Origin: Flavobacterium sp. 245
GTDB taxonomy: Bacteria; Bacteroidota; Bacteroidia; Flavobacteriales; Flavobacteriaceae
Assembly: GCF_004362055.1 (NCBI RefSeq)
Contig: NZ_SNXB01000002.1
Coordinates: 186,001 to 250,000, forward strand
Length of the DNA: 64,000 bases
Reading direction: 5' to 3'
The translations under genes and the position numbers were made by a program. Positions within the stretch are counted from its first letter, which is position 1, and each line of letters opens with the position of its first letter. The notes below the pieces were generated by a model. It ran no database searches and was not told the origin of the DNA. It saw only the letters and a list, made by a program, of their open reading frames with translations. Below are positions 35,181 through 42,654 of this stretch, in pieces.

Positions 35181-35624
35181 ATGGAAAAGTATAATGAGAT
35201 TGCTTCGTTCCTCGCAACGACTGCAAAAAATAAAAAAATAATTCTCTTTGATGGAGTTTGCAATCTCTGTGATTCGGCTGTTCAATTTATTATCAAGAAC
35301 GACAAAAAAGATATTTTTAGATTTGTAGCATTGCAATCAGAATTAGGAATTTCAATTTGTAAAAACTTAGGAATTAGTTTTTCGAAAATGGACAGCATTA
35401 TTCTATATGATCCTGGAACTGCCTATTTTTATAAATCTTCTGCTGTTATTGAAATTGGCAAAAATTTTGGCGGACTTTGGAAACTGATTTTAATCTTTAG
35501 AATTGTGCCCATTTTTATTAGTGATTTCATTTACGATTATGTTGCAAAAAAAAGATACAATTGGTACGGCAAAAAAGAAAGCTGTATGATTCCAACTCCG
35601 GAATTAAAAAGTAAGTTTCTTTAA
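35181..35624 (+). CDS. DCC-family thiol-disulfide oxidoreductase-like protein (DUF393)
   Basis: A 147-residue protein with the family signature ILFDGVCNLCDSAVQF (about 20-36), in which C27 and C30 form a CxxC pair, and the RFVALQSELG segment following. Such proteins are predicted thioredoxin-like oxidoreductases of unknown substrate. The ATG at 35181 is the only good start, 6 bp after the GIY-YIG stop. Residues 7-14 (IASFLATT) are encoded by the right arm of the inverted repeat, while homologs usually start near KKIILFDG. The repeat insertion seems to have supplied a new N-terminus. Confidence 0.85.
   Translation: MEKYNEIASFLATTAKNKKIILFDGVCNLCDSAVQFIIKNDKKDIFRFVALQSELGISICKNLGISFSKMDSIILYDPGTAYFYKSSAVIEIGKNFGGLWKLILIFRIVPIFISDFIYDYVAKKRYNWYGKKESCMIPTPELKSKFL
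35200..35221 (-). repeat. Right arm of inverted repeat bracketing the GIY-YIG gene
   Basis: Reverse complement of 34798-34819 with one mismatch in 22 bases. It lies inside the first codons of the DCC-family gene and keeps its frame open. Confidence 0.85.
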
Positions 35625-35652
35625 ATTTTAAATTTCATTTTGCACAATATTA

Positions 35653-35749
35653 TCATTTCGACGAAGGAGAAATCTTCGCAAGTAACTCCGTTCCAATAAG
35701 CCAATCTTTGTAGAGCTTCTCGTGGAGATTTCTCCTTCGTCGAAAATGA
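35653..35749. repeat. About 100-bp palindromic repeat element, copy 2
   Basis: Arms TCATTTCGACGAAGGAGAAA (35653 on) and its near-complement ending in CGAAAATGA (35727-35749) enclose an interior that is the reverse complement of copy 1 at 31471-31572 (CGCAAGTAACTCCGT, AATCTTTGTAGAGCTTCTCG). It lies between convergent genes and could fold into a long hairpin. Confidence 0.9.
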
Positions 35750-35780
35750 CAAACTTAACGCAAAAACATACAAAATAGAA

Positions 35781-35817
35781 AAATCCCAAACTCCGATAAA
35801 ATTGGAATTTGGGATTT
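35781..35817. terminator. Bidirectional terminator between the DCC gene and ettA
   Basis: A 10-bp perfect stem (AAATCCCAAA / TTTGGGATTT) with a 17-base loop that holds a further short stem, flanked by A and T runs. It is 24 bp past the ettA stop on the minus strand and also positioned to stop plus-strand transcripts. Confidence 0.8.
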
Positions 35818-35840
35818 TTTATTGAAAATTTAGATTTTGA

Positions 35841-37532
35841 TTATCTAATCAATTTTCTGTATTTCAAACGTTTTGGAGTTAAATCACCACCAAGACGTTT
35901 CTTTTTGTTTTCTTCATAATCAGAGAAACTTCCTTCAAAGAAATAAACTTCAGAATCTCCTTCAAAAGCTAAGATATGCGTACAAATTCTATCCAAGAAC
36001 CATCTGTCGTGAGAAATAATTACAGCACAACCAGCAAAATTTTCCAAACCTTCTTCCAATGCACGAAGTGTGTTTACATCAAGATCATTCGTAGGCTCAT
36101 CCAGTAAAAGTACGTTTCCTTCTTCTTTCAAAGTCATTGCTAAGTGCAAACGGTTACGTTCACCACCTGACAACATAGAAACTTTTTTATTCTGCTCTCC
36201 ACCACCAAAGTTAAAACGAGATAAATAAGCTCTAGAATTCACTTGCTTTCCTCCCATCATAACCAATTCCTGACCGTCAGCAAAGTTTTCCCAAATAGAT
36301 TTATTCGGATCAATATTAGAGTGCGACTGATCTACGTAAGCAATTTTCACAGTTTCACCAACTGAAAATTCTCCACTGTCAGTAGCTTGTTCACCCATGA
36401 TCATTTTGAAAATGGTAGATTTACCAGCACCGTTTGGTCCGATAATTCCAACAATTCCAGCTTGTGGTAAAGTAAAATTCAAATTATCATAAAGTAATTT
36501 TTCACCAAAAGCTTTTGCAACGTTTTTAGCTTCAATTACATTAGTTCCTAAACGTGGACCGTTCGGGATATAGATTTCTAGATTTTCATCTAATTGTTTT
36601 TGATCTTCATTTAATAATTTGTCGTAGTTCTGCAAACGTGCTTTTTGTTTAGTCTGGCGACCTTTAGCGCCTTGACGAACCCACTCCAACTCACGCTCTA
36701 AAGTTTTTCTACGTTTAGAAGCCACTTTTTCTTCTTGAGCCATACGGCTTGATTTTTGATCTAACCAAGAAGAATAATTCCCCTTCCACGGGATACCTTC
36801 TCCTCTATCCAACTCAAGAATCCAACCAGCAACATTATCCAAGAAATAACGGTCGTGCGTTACAGCAATTACAGTTCCTGCATATTGCGCCAAATGTTGC
36901 TCTAACCATAGAACTGACTCAGCATCAAGGTGGTTGGTAGGCTCATCCAGAAGCAATACATCAGGCTGTTGCAATAACAAACGACATAAAGCTACACGAC
37001 GACGCTCTCCACCAGAAAGGTTTTTAATTGGCGTATCACCTTCAGGTGTACGTAAAGCATCCATTGCAATTTCTAATTTTGTATCGATTTCCCAAGCACC
37101 AAGAGCATCAATTTTGTCTTGCAACGCTGCTTGACGGTCCATCAATTTATCCATTTTATCTGGATCTGAATAGTTTTCTTCAAGACCAAATAAATCATTA
37201 ATTTGATTATATTCTTCTAAAACTGCCATAGTTTCTGCAGCTCCTTCACGAACAATTTCGATTACTGTTTTAGAATCATCAAGAATTGGTTCCTGCTCTA
37301 AATAACCAACAGTGTAACCAGGCTGAAAAACTACATCACCTTGATAATTTTTATCAACCCCTGCAATAATTTTTAAAAGAGAAGATTTTCCAGAACCGTT
37401 AAGTCCCAAAATACCAATTTTAGCTCCGTAAAAGAAACTCAAATAAATATTTTTAAGTACCGGTTTGTCTGCTCCCTGATAGGTTTTACTCAATTTCTGC
37501 ATTGAGAAAATTACTTTCTTATCGTCTGACAT
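35841..37532 (-). CDS. ettA: Energy-dependent translational throttle protein EttA (ABC-F)
   Basis: A 563-residue ABC-F ATPase with two nucleotide-binding domains and no membrane part. Walker A motifs GLNGSGKSSLLK (about 38-49) and GPNGAGKSTIFK (about 360-371), two LSGGER signatures and LLLDEPTNHLD / LLLDEPTNDLD Walker B motifs are visible. Length, the P-site tRNA-interaction linker region between the domains (ELEWVRQGAKGRQTKQKAR) and the C-terminus (KRLKYRKLIR) fit EttA rather than Uup. It gates translation according to ATP/ADP. Start ATG at 37530-37532. Confidence 0.93.
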   Translation of the reverse strand: MSDDKKVIFSMQKLSKTYQGADKPVLKNIYLSFFYGAKIGILGLNGSGKSSLLKIIAGVDKNYQGDVVFQPGYTVGYLEQEPILDDSKTVIEIVREGAAETMAVLEEYNQINDLFGLEENYSDPDKMDKLMDRQAALQDKIDALGAWEIDTKLEIAMDALRTPEGDTPIKNLSGGERRRVALCRLLLQQPDVLLLDEPTNHLDAESVLWLEQHLAQYAGTVIAVTHDRYFLDNVAGWILELDRGEGIPWKGNYSSWLDQKSSRMAQEEKVASKRRKTLERELEWVRQGAKGRQTKQKARLQNYDKLLNEDQKQLDENLEIYIPNGPRLGTNVIEAKNVAKAFGEKLLYDNLNFTLPQAGIVGIIGPNGAGKSTIFKMIMGEQATDSGEFSVGETVKIAYVDQSHSNIDPNKSIWENFADGQELVMMGGKQVNSRAYLSRFNFGGGEQNKKVSMLSGGERNRLHLAMTLKEEGNVLLLDEPTNDLDVNTLRALEEGLENFAGCAVIISHDRWFLDRICTHILAFEGDSEVYFFEGSFSDYEENKKKRLGGDLTPKRLKYRKLIR

Positions 37533-37609
37533 TTTCTATATTTTATTTTAATTATTTAATTAGATATGATATTGACATTGCAAATTATTTTTGCAACTAC
37601 TATTGAAAA

Positions 37610-37792
37610 TTAAACCCTGCCTTTTAAAGCATTGAATACCCAAGCATTAGCTAAAAAACCAACTCCAACAGCAGCAAATCCCCAGCCTGATACTTCACTG
37701 TATCTAAAAATACCAAGACCTATAAGCAACAATCCCATAAGTACCATTATAAAAGTAGCCCATCCTAAAACGGTATTTTTATTCATTCCCAT
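37610..37792 (-). CDS. Small two-helix membrane protein
   Basis: A 60-residue protein (or 58 from the ATG at 37786) with two hydrophobic segments, about 11-27 (WATFIMVLMGLLLIGLG) and 36-50 (GFAAVGVGFLANAWVF), joined by a short RYSEVSG turn. This fits a family of tiny conserved membrane proteins of Flavobacteriia that I recall under the name CAL67264 family. The frame is open far upstream into holA, but that part is antifamily-like and overlaps holA, so an ATG at 37792 or 37786 is chosen. Function unknown. Confidence 0.75.
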   Translation of the reverse strand: MGMNKNTVLGWATFIMVLMGLLLIGLGIFRYSEVSGWGFAAVGVGFLANAWVFNALKGRV

Positions 37793-37856
37793 AATTGTGT
37801 AATTATTTTTAAGTAGTAAAATTTTTAGAAACGCAAATATCGTGAATTTTAATGGC

Positions 37857-38861
37857 TTAATTAAATATTTTATACAGCATTTCTTTAAGTAAATCTGATT
37901 GAGGCAAAGCATTGGCCCCCACACCTTTACTCTTAACATCAATATCCCGCAAAGCGCCAACAATCTGACTTACTTTTCGCATTGGATAATTTTTAACCGC
38001 TAAATCATATTCTTTCAAGAAATATGGATTGACTCCAATTGCTGCAGCGACATTTTTTGGATTTTTATCTTTTAAACCATGATATTTTAAAAGCTGTACG
38101 AAGAACCCAAATACTAACCCAGTCGTCATTACTAAAGGATATTCTTTAGGATTATGTGCAAAATTCTCTGCTATTTTATAAGCTTTCAATTGATTACGTT
38201 CGCCAATTGCTTTTCGCAATTCGAAGACATTATAATCTTTACTAAAACCAATATTTTCCTCAATATGTTGTGGCGTAATCATGGTTCCTTGTGGCAAAAT
38301 AATTTGCAGTTTTTCAAGTTCGTTATTAATTTTACTTAAATCTGTTCCTAAAAATTCAACCAGCATTGCGTTTGCTTTTGGGTCAATTGTGTATTTTTTT
38401 CCCGCTAGAACGCGTTTAATCCAGTCTCCTACCTGGTTTTCGTATAATTTTTTGCTTTCGTAAACCAAACCATTTTGAGCCAATACCTTCGTTACTTTCT
38501 TACGTTTGTCAAGCGTTTTGTATTTATAACAAAAAACCAAAACCGTAGTTTCCATCGGATTATTGGCATATGATTCTAGTTTATCAATATTTCTTGACAA
38601 ATCTTGTGCTTCTTTTACTATAACCACTTGACGGTCAGCCATCATAGGATAGCGCTTGGCCGTTGAAACAATATCTTCAATAGAAACATCTCTTCCGTAT
38701 AAAACTGTTTGATTAAAACCTTTCTCTTCTTCGGCAAGAACATTCTCCTCAATATACTCCGATAATTTATCTATATAATAAGGTTCTTCACCCATTAAAA
38801 AGTAAATTGGTTTTATATTTCCTGCTTTGATATCGTTAACAATTTTTACAACTTCGTCCAT
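37857..38861 (-). CDS. holA: DNA polymerase III subunit delta
   Basis: HolA is the clamp-loader subunit that opens the sliding clamp. The 334-residue protein has the delta N-terminal AAA+-like fold (KPIYFLMGEEPYYIDKLSEYI at 17-37) and LVFCYKYKTLDKRKK, with the C-terminal collar helices (about 210-330). Divergence from the Escherichia coli protein is normal for the family. The start ATG at 38859-38861 faces the HsdR-N gene across a divergent region with an inverted repeat. Confidence 0.92.
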   Translation of the reverse strand: MDEVVKIVNDIKAGNIKPIYFLMGEEPYYIDKLSEYIEENVLAEEEKGFNQTVLYGRDVSIEDIVSTAKRYPMMADRQVVIVKEAQDLSRNIDKLESYANNPMETTVLVFCYKYKTLDKRKKVTKVLAQNGLVYESKKLYENQVGDWIKRVLAGKKYTIDPKANAMLVEFLGTDLSKINNELEKLQIILPQGTMITPQHIEENIGFSKDYNVFELRKAIGERNQLKAYKIAENFAHNPKEYPLVMTTGLVFGFFVQLLKYHGLKDKNPKNVAAAIGVNPYFLKEYDLAVKNYPMRKVSQIVGALRDIDVKSKGVGANALPQSDLLKEMLYKIFN

Positions 38862-38871
38862 TAAATATTTT

Positions 38872-38929
38872 GTTTCAAGTTTAAAGTTTCAGGTTCCAGC
38901 TCCAAAACTTGAAACTTTAAACCTGAAAC
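38872..38929. repeat. Inverted repeat in the divergent holA / HsdR-N region
   Basis: Arms at 38872-38895 (GTTTCAAGTTTAAAGTTTCA...) and 38906-38929 pair over 24 bases with two exchanges, a 10-base loop between, and another CTGAAAC word follows. It is built from the same TTTCAGG/TTTCAAG words as 2722-2745. Here it lies between divergent start codons, not at a terminator position. Confidence 0.75.
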
Positions 38930-38955
38930 CTGAAACTATTTTATATTTTTGCTTT

Positions 38956-39408
38956 ATGCTTAAACTTAATTTCCCAGCTTACACTTTCCGATTCAAAAAT
39001 AGCGAAAATAAAGTGTCTATTTTTGATGAAATCAGAAAAAAATTTATCATTCTTACCCCAGAAGAATGGGTTCGGCAGCATGTTGTTCATTATTTGATTA
39101 TTGAAAAAAAATACCCTAAATCACTCATTAATGTCGAGAAAGTTTTAAAAGTCAACGGGTTAAGAAAGAGGTATGATGTTGTAGTTTTTAATCCAGACGG
39201 CTCTATACACATACTAGTAGAATGTAAAGCACCCGAAGTAAAAATTTCTCAGGCAACTTTTGATCAAATTGCCCGTTATAATATGACAATGCAGGCACGG
39301 TTTTTGAATGTCACAAACGGACTAAACCATTTTTATTGTCAAATGGATTTTGAAAACGAAAAATATGAGTTTTTAAGAAATCTGCCTGATTATAAAGAAA
39401 ACCATTAA
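38956..39408 (+). CDS. Stand-alone HsdR N-terminal-domain (PD-(D/E)xK fold) protein
   Basis: A 150-residue protein matching only the N-terminal nuclease-like domain of type I restriction subunit R. D74 (KRYDVVVF) and E89-C-K91 (ILVECKAP) form a PD-(D/E)xK catalytic set, with helices EEWVRQHVVHYLI before and QIARYNMTMQARF after. No helicase domain, no hsdM or hsdS, and no methylase is nearby. Such single-domain proteins next to holA are common in Bacteroidota; the role is not known. The frame opens upstream to 38827, but that part overlaps holA and the repeat, so the ATG at 38956 is used. Confidence 0.82.
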   Translation: MLKLNFPAYTFRFKNSENKVSIFDEIRKKFIILTPEEWVRQHVVHYLIIEKKYPKSLINVEKVLKVNGLRKRYDVVVFNPDGSIHILVECKAPEVKISQATFDQIARYNMTMQARFLNVTNGLNHFYCQMDFENEKYEFLRNLPDYKENH

Positions 39409-39428
39409 AATAAATAATTTAAGAACTA

Positions 39429-40448
39429 TTGGATAAAATAGCAGTTGTCATTTTAAATTGGAACGGAGTAAAATTGTTAGAGCAATTTTTACCATCTGTT
39501 ATCCAATTTTCAGAAGGAGCAACAATATATGTTGCCGACAATGATTCTACAGATACTTCAGTTGAATTTGTTCAACAAAATTTCCCTACAGTTAAAGTTG
39601 TAAAAAATACGGGCAATTATGGTTTTGCAAAAGGCTATAATGATGCTTTAAAACATATAGATGCAGAAATTTATGCATTAGTCAATTCAGACATTGAAGT
39701 AACCAAAGATTGGCTTAAACCAATCCTTGAGACTTTTGATAATGAAAAACAAACGGGTATTATTCAACCAAAAATCCGTGATTTTAAAAACAAAGAATAT
39801 TTTGAATACGCTGGTGCAGCCGGTGGTTTCATCGATAAATTCGGTTATCCATTTTGCAGAGGAAGAGTCTTTGAAACTATCGAAAAAGATAATAACCAAT
39901 ATGATGATAATTGTGAATTATTCTGGGCTTCTGGCGCTTGCTTTTTCATCAGAAAAAATGTTTTTCAAGAATTAGGCGGTTTTGACGAAAGCTTTTTTGC
40001 ACATCAGGAGGAAATTGATTTGTGCTGGCGTGCTTTAAATGAAGGACATATTATTAAGTACAATTATCAGTCATTGGTTTATCATGTTGGCGGTGCGACT
40101 CTCCAACAGGGAAATCCAAAAAAAACCTATTTGAATTTTCGAAATTCTCTTTTAATGCTTGTCAAAAATCTACCAAAAAGAGGACTGTTTTGGGTGATTT
40201 TTCTACGAATGGTTTTAGATGGTATTGCAGGTATCCGTTTTCTTACACAAGGGAAATTCGGTCATACTTTTGCCATTTTAAAGGCACATTTCTCTTTTTA
40301 TTGCCTATCTTTAAAGTATCTTAAAAAAAGGAAAGATTTTCAAATACAGCAATACTATACCGTAAAAAGTGTCGTTTACCTTTATTACATAAAGAAATTA
40401 CTGGTTTTTAAAGAAATCTTTAACAGTAATCAAAATATTAAAAACTAA
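39429..40448 (+). CDS. Family 2 glycosyltransferase
   Basis: The 339-residue protein starts with the GT-A sugar-nucleotide fold: IAVVILNWNGVKLLEQFL (5-22), VADNDSTD (about 37-44), a DxD-like LVNSDIEVTKDW near 80, and FFAHQEEIDLCWRA near 195-208, all typical of rhamnosyl/galactofuranosyl-type GT2 enzymes. A hydrophobic C-terminal region (about 250-300) may associate with membrane. The donor and acceptor are unknown. The start is a TTG at 39429-39431; an in-frame stop lies 9 bp upstream and the conserved N-terminus begins right after it. Confidence 0.88.
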   Translation: MDKIAVVILNWNGVKLLEQFLPSVIQFSEGATIYVADNDSTDTSVEFVQQNFPTVKVVKNTGNYGFAKGYNDALKHIDAEIYALVNSDIEVTKDWLKPILETFDNEKQTGIIQPKIRDFKNKEYFEYAGAAGGFIDKFGYPFCRGRVFETIEKDNNQYDDNCELFWASGACFFIRKNVFQELGGFDESFFAHQEEIDLCWRALNEGHIIKYNYQSLVYHVGGATLQQGNPKKTYLNFRNSLLMLVKNLPKRGLFWVIFLRMVLDGIAGIRFLTQGKFGHTFAILKAHFSFYCLSLKYLKKRKDFQIQQYYTVKSVVYLYYIKKLLVFKEIFNSNQNIKN

Positions 40449-40453
40449 ATTTG
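40446..40453 (+). promoter_or_regulatory. Candidate -7 box for the OmpA-family gene
   Basis: TAAATTTG fits TAnnTTTG and lies 29 bp upstream of the ATG at 40483. It overlaps the stop of the glycosyltransferase gene. No -33 TTG at the expected spacing. Confidence 0.35.
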
Positions 40454-40482
40454 TAATCAACGTTTAATTAAATATAATACCT

Positions 40483-41316
40483 ATGAGAAAAATAGTTATC
40501 GCACTATCAGTATTAATGGCCTTAACTTCGTGTGTATCGAAAAAGCAATACGCTGCACTAGAAGCTAAGAACAAAGAGACCCAAGATTTATTAAACTCTT
40601 GCACTGTAAAATTAAATTCTTGTTTAGAAGAAAAAGCAGGTTTAGCTGCTACAGCTGAAAGCTACAAACAACACAATCAAGACTTAATCAATAGTTCAAA
40701 AGATTTAACGGTTTTAACTACTAAAGGAGCTGAAAACCTTGAAAAATCTCTAGAAAGCTTAAAAGAGAAAGATTTGAAAATCTCAAGACTTCAAGATGCT
40801 CTTACAAAAAAAGACAGTGTAACTTTAGCATTAGTTACAAGCTTAAAAGGAGCTGTTGGAATCAACGATCCAGATATCGAAATCAATGTTGAAAAAGGAG
40901 TTGTATTTATTTCTATCGCTGATAAATTATTATTCAAAAGTGGAAGTTATGACGTAAGCGACAAAGCAAAATCTGTTTTAGCTAAAGTTGCAAAAGTTGT
41001 AAATGACAAACCTGACTTTGAATGTATGGTTGAAGGACACACTGATGATGTTCCTTACAAAAGCAACGGAATTATCTTAGACAACTGGGATTTAAGTGTT
41101 AAACGTTCTACTTCTATTGTTCGTGTGTTAACAAATGATCTTGGCGTAAACCCTGCAAAATTAATTGCTGCTGGTAGAAGTTCATATGTACCATTAGTTG
41201 CAAATGACACTCCAGAAAACAAAGCGCGTAACAGAAGAACTCGTATTGTTGTTATGCCAAAAATCGATCAGTTCTACGATATGATTGAAAAAGAAATGAA
41301 AAAACAAGCTAAATAA
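40483..41316 (+). CDS. OmpA-family peptidoglycan-binding lipoprotein
   Basis: A 277-residue outer-membrane lipoprotein (signal to LMALTSC, Cys17) with an N-terminal coiled-coil (about 20-115) and a C-terminal OmpA domain (about 130-265). That domain has the peptidoglycan-binding signature VEGHTDDVPY, then NWDLSVKRSTSIVRVL and ENKARNRRTRIVV. It anchors the outer membrane to the cell wall. It has its own terminator and a nearby -7 box and looks monocistronic and well expressed (start ATG at 40483, many preferred codons). Confidence 0.9.
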   Translation: MRKIVIALSVLMALTSCVSKKQYAALEAKNKETQDLLNSCTVKLNSCLEEKAGLAATAESYKQHNQDLINSSKDLTVLTTKGAENLEKSLESLKEKDLKISRLQDALTKKDSVTLALVTSLKGAVGINDPDIEINVEKGVVFISIADKLLFKSGSYDVSDKAKSVLAKVAKVVNDKPDFECMVEGHTDDVPYKSNGIILDNWDLSVKRSTSIVRVLTNDLGVNPAKLIAAGRSSYVPLVANDTPENKARNRRTRIVVMPKIDQFYDMIEKEMKKQAK

Positions 41317-41347
41317 TTCTTGTTTTACATATTATAAAAACAGAAAA

Positions 41348-41367
41348 AGCAGGTCTTACGACCTGCT
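41348..41367 (+). terminator. Terminator of the OmpA-family gene
   Basis: An 8-bp stem AGCAGGTC / GACCTGCT with a 4-base loop, preceded by A5 and followed by T3-4, 31 bp after the stop codon. Confidence 0.8.
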
Positions 41368-41541
41368 TTTATGTATCCTTAATTTTTTTAATAACCAATT
41401 AAATATAAATCAAGAATAGCATTATTTTTAATCAACTAACTAAATTTTAACTATTAATAAAGTTAGGAATTATTTTTTAACTTTTATACAATTTCAGTTT
41501 TTTTTTACAAATATAGCATGTTGCCATTTTCAGTATTACAA

Positions 41542-42576
41542 TTATTCTATCCCATAATTTAAAGGCAACATATCTCCAACTCTTTTTTCAGAAATTTTCC
41601 CTGAAAAAAGTATATCTTGAATATTTGAATTATTTCCATACTTATAAATATAAAAATTATCTGTTTCAAAACTGATCCTCGATGTTTCCTTTTTGTCAAA
41701 GAGAAGATTATATGTTACCATATTTTTTGAGTTTAGATTTGTGGTCTCACCTTTATCTTGAGGAATTAATTCTACTTTTGCAAAATCTCCTTCTTTAGTT
41801 ATTTTGAAGCATTTAGTTGGATCCTGATTATATTTATCCTTAAACAATAAAAATTTCTTTGCCCCCCAATCAGTATTTGCTAAATTTCTGAAAAACTGAA
41901 TTTGAGATCCCTGATATGTTTTTTCTCGTTTTTTTAAAACTTTAGCGCTATTATCAATTTCTTCAAATCGGCTCACGCCACCGTAAAAATTCTTACTCGC
42001 ATCTATTGAATTAATACTAAATCTATTAAAAGAAACTTCAAAAATTACCAATTCAAAATCAATTTTATATCCTAAGGCTGGATTTATAATCACCAAAGGT
42101 TTATCTGAAGAGGCTGTAAAAAGTAAATTCTTTTTATCATACTTAAATTTAATATCATCTTCATTTTTAATAATAGCTGATTTCGCATTACTAGTTTTTC
42201 CCAAAAAATATTCTCTAAACAACTTTAATTTCTGAGCTCTTGTAAACTGTTGATTATTATTGACTACAACTTCTTTAAGTTCATTTTCCGAAATCTTCAT
42301 CGTTATATTTAATAACTTCGAAACATCTAATCCCGACAGATACTCTGTCTGGTATCCCATTGAACTAATCACTAAAATACTATTCGCATTAGGTTCATAC
42401 TTGATAGAAAATTTTCCATCAGCATCTGAAATTGTAGAAATTGTTGTACCATCATAGTAAACATTTACTCCTTCTAACGGCATATTATCTTTGCCTATAA
42501 TTTTACCTTTAAGATTCTCTTGCGAAAATATAGTGACCGCAGAAAACAAAAATAAAAGAGTAAGTAGTTTTTTCAT
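41542..42576 (-). CDS. Carboxypeptidase-regulatory-like domain protein, exported
   Basis: A 344-residue exported protein. The signal peptide (LLTLLFLFSAVTIFSQ, to about 19) is followed by a carboxypeptidase-D regulatory-like domain (about 22-100, LKGKIIGKDNMPLEGVNVYYDG) of the kind found at the start of TonB-dependent receptors. The remaining ~245 residues are a beta-rich domain I do not recognise. It is not a receptor: there is no plug or barrel. The ATG at 42574-42576 is chosen over an in-frame codon nine bases upstream. Function unknown; it may be a surface or periplasmic accessory protein. Confidence 0.75.
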   Translation of the reverse strand: MKKLLTLLFLFSAVTIFSQENLKGKIIGKDNMPLEGVNVYYDGTTISTISDADGKFSIKYEPNANSILVISSMGYQTEYLSGLDVSKLLNITMKISENELKEVVVNNNQQFTRAQKLKLFREYFLGKTSNAKSAIIKNEDDIKFKYDKKNLLFTASSDKPLVIINPALGYKIDFELVIFEVSFNRFSINSIDASKNFYGGVSRFEEIDNSAKVLKKREKTYQGSQIQFFRNLANTDWGAKKFLLFKDKYNQDPTKCFKITKEGDFAKVELIPQDKGETTNLNSKNMVTYNLLFDKKETSRISFETDNFYIYKYGNNSNIQDILFSGKISEKRVGDMLPLNYGIE

Positions 42577-42583
42577 TAAAGTC

Positions 42584-42624
42584 AAAAGGTTTGATTAATT
42601 AGTAGCTAATTAACCAAACCTTTT
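42584..42624 (-). terminator. Long hairpin after the Sua5-type gene
   Basis: Two 19-base arms (42584-42602 and 42606-42624, ending in CAAACCTTTT) pair with one wobble and a 3-base loop. Transcribed leftward, it ends the gene at 42655-43275 and lies only 7 bp before the next ATG (42576). The T-run on the minus strand is short. Confidence 0.6.
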
Positions 42625-42654
42625 TGTATTATCCTAATGAATCTATTTCTTTTC

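Noticed and set aside
37793..37963. Longer version of the small membrane protein at 37610
   Set aside because: The extension overlaps the holA coding end and is not membrane-family-like; the two close ATGs at 37792/37786 fit the compact two-helix protein.
38956..39408. Remnant of a type I restriction-modification locus
   Set aside because: No hsdM, hsdS or helicase remnants nearby, and the domain is complete by itself, so it is more likely a genuine stand-alone gene than a decayed hsdR.
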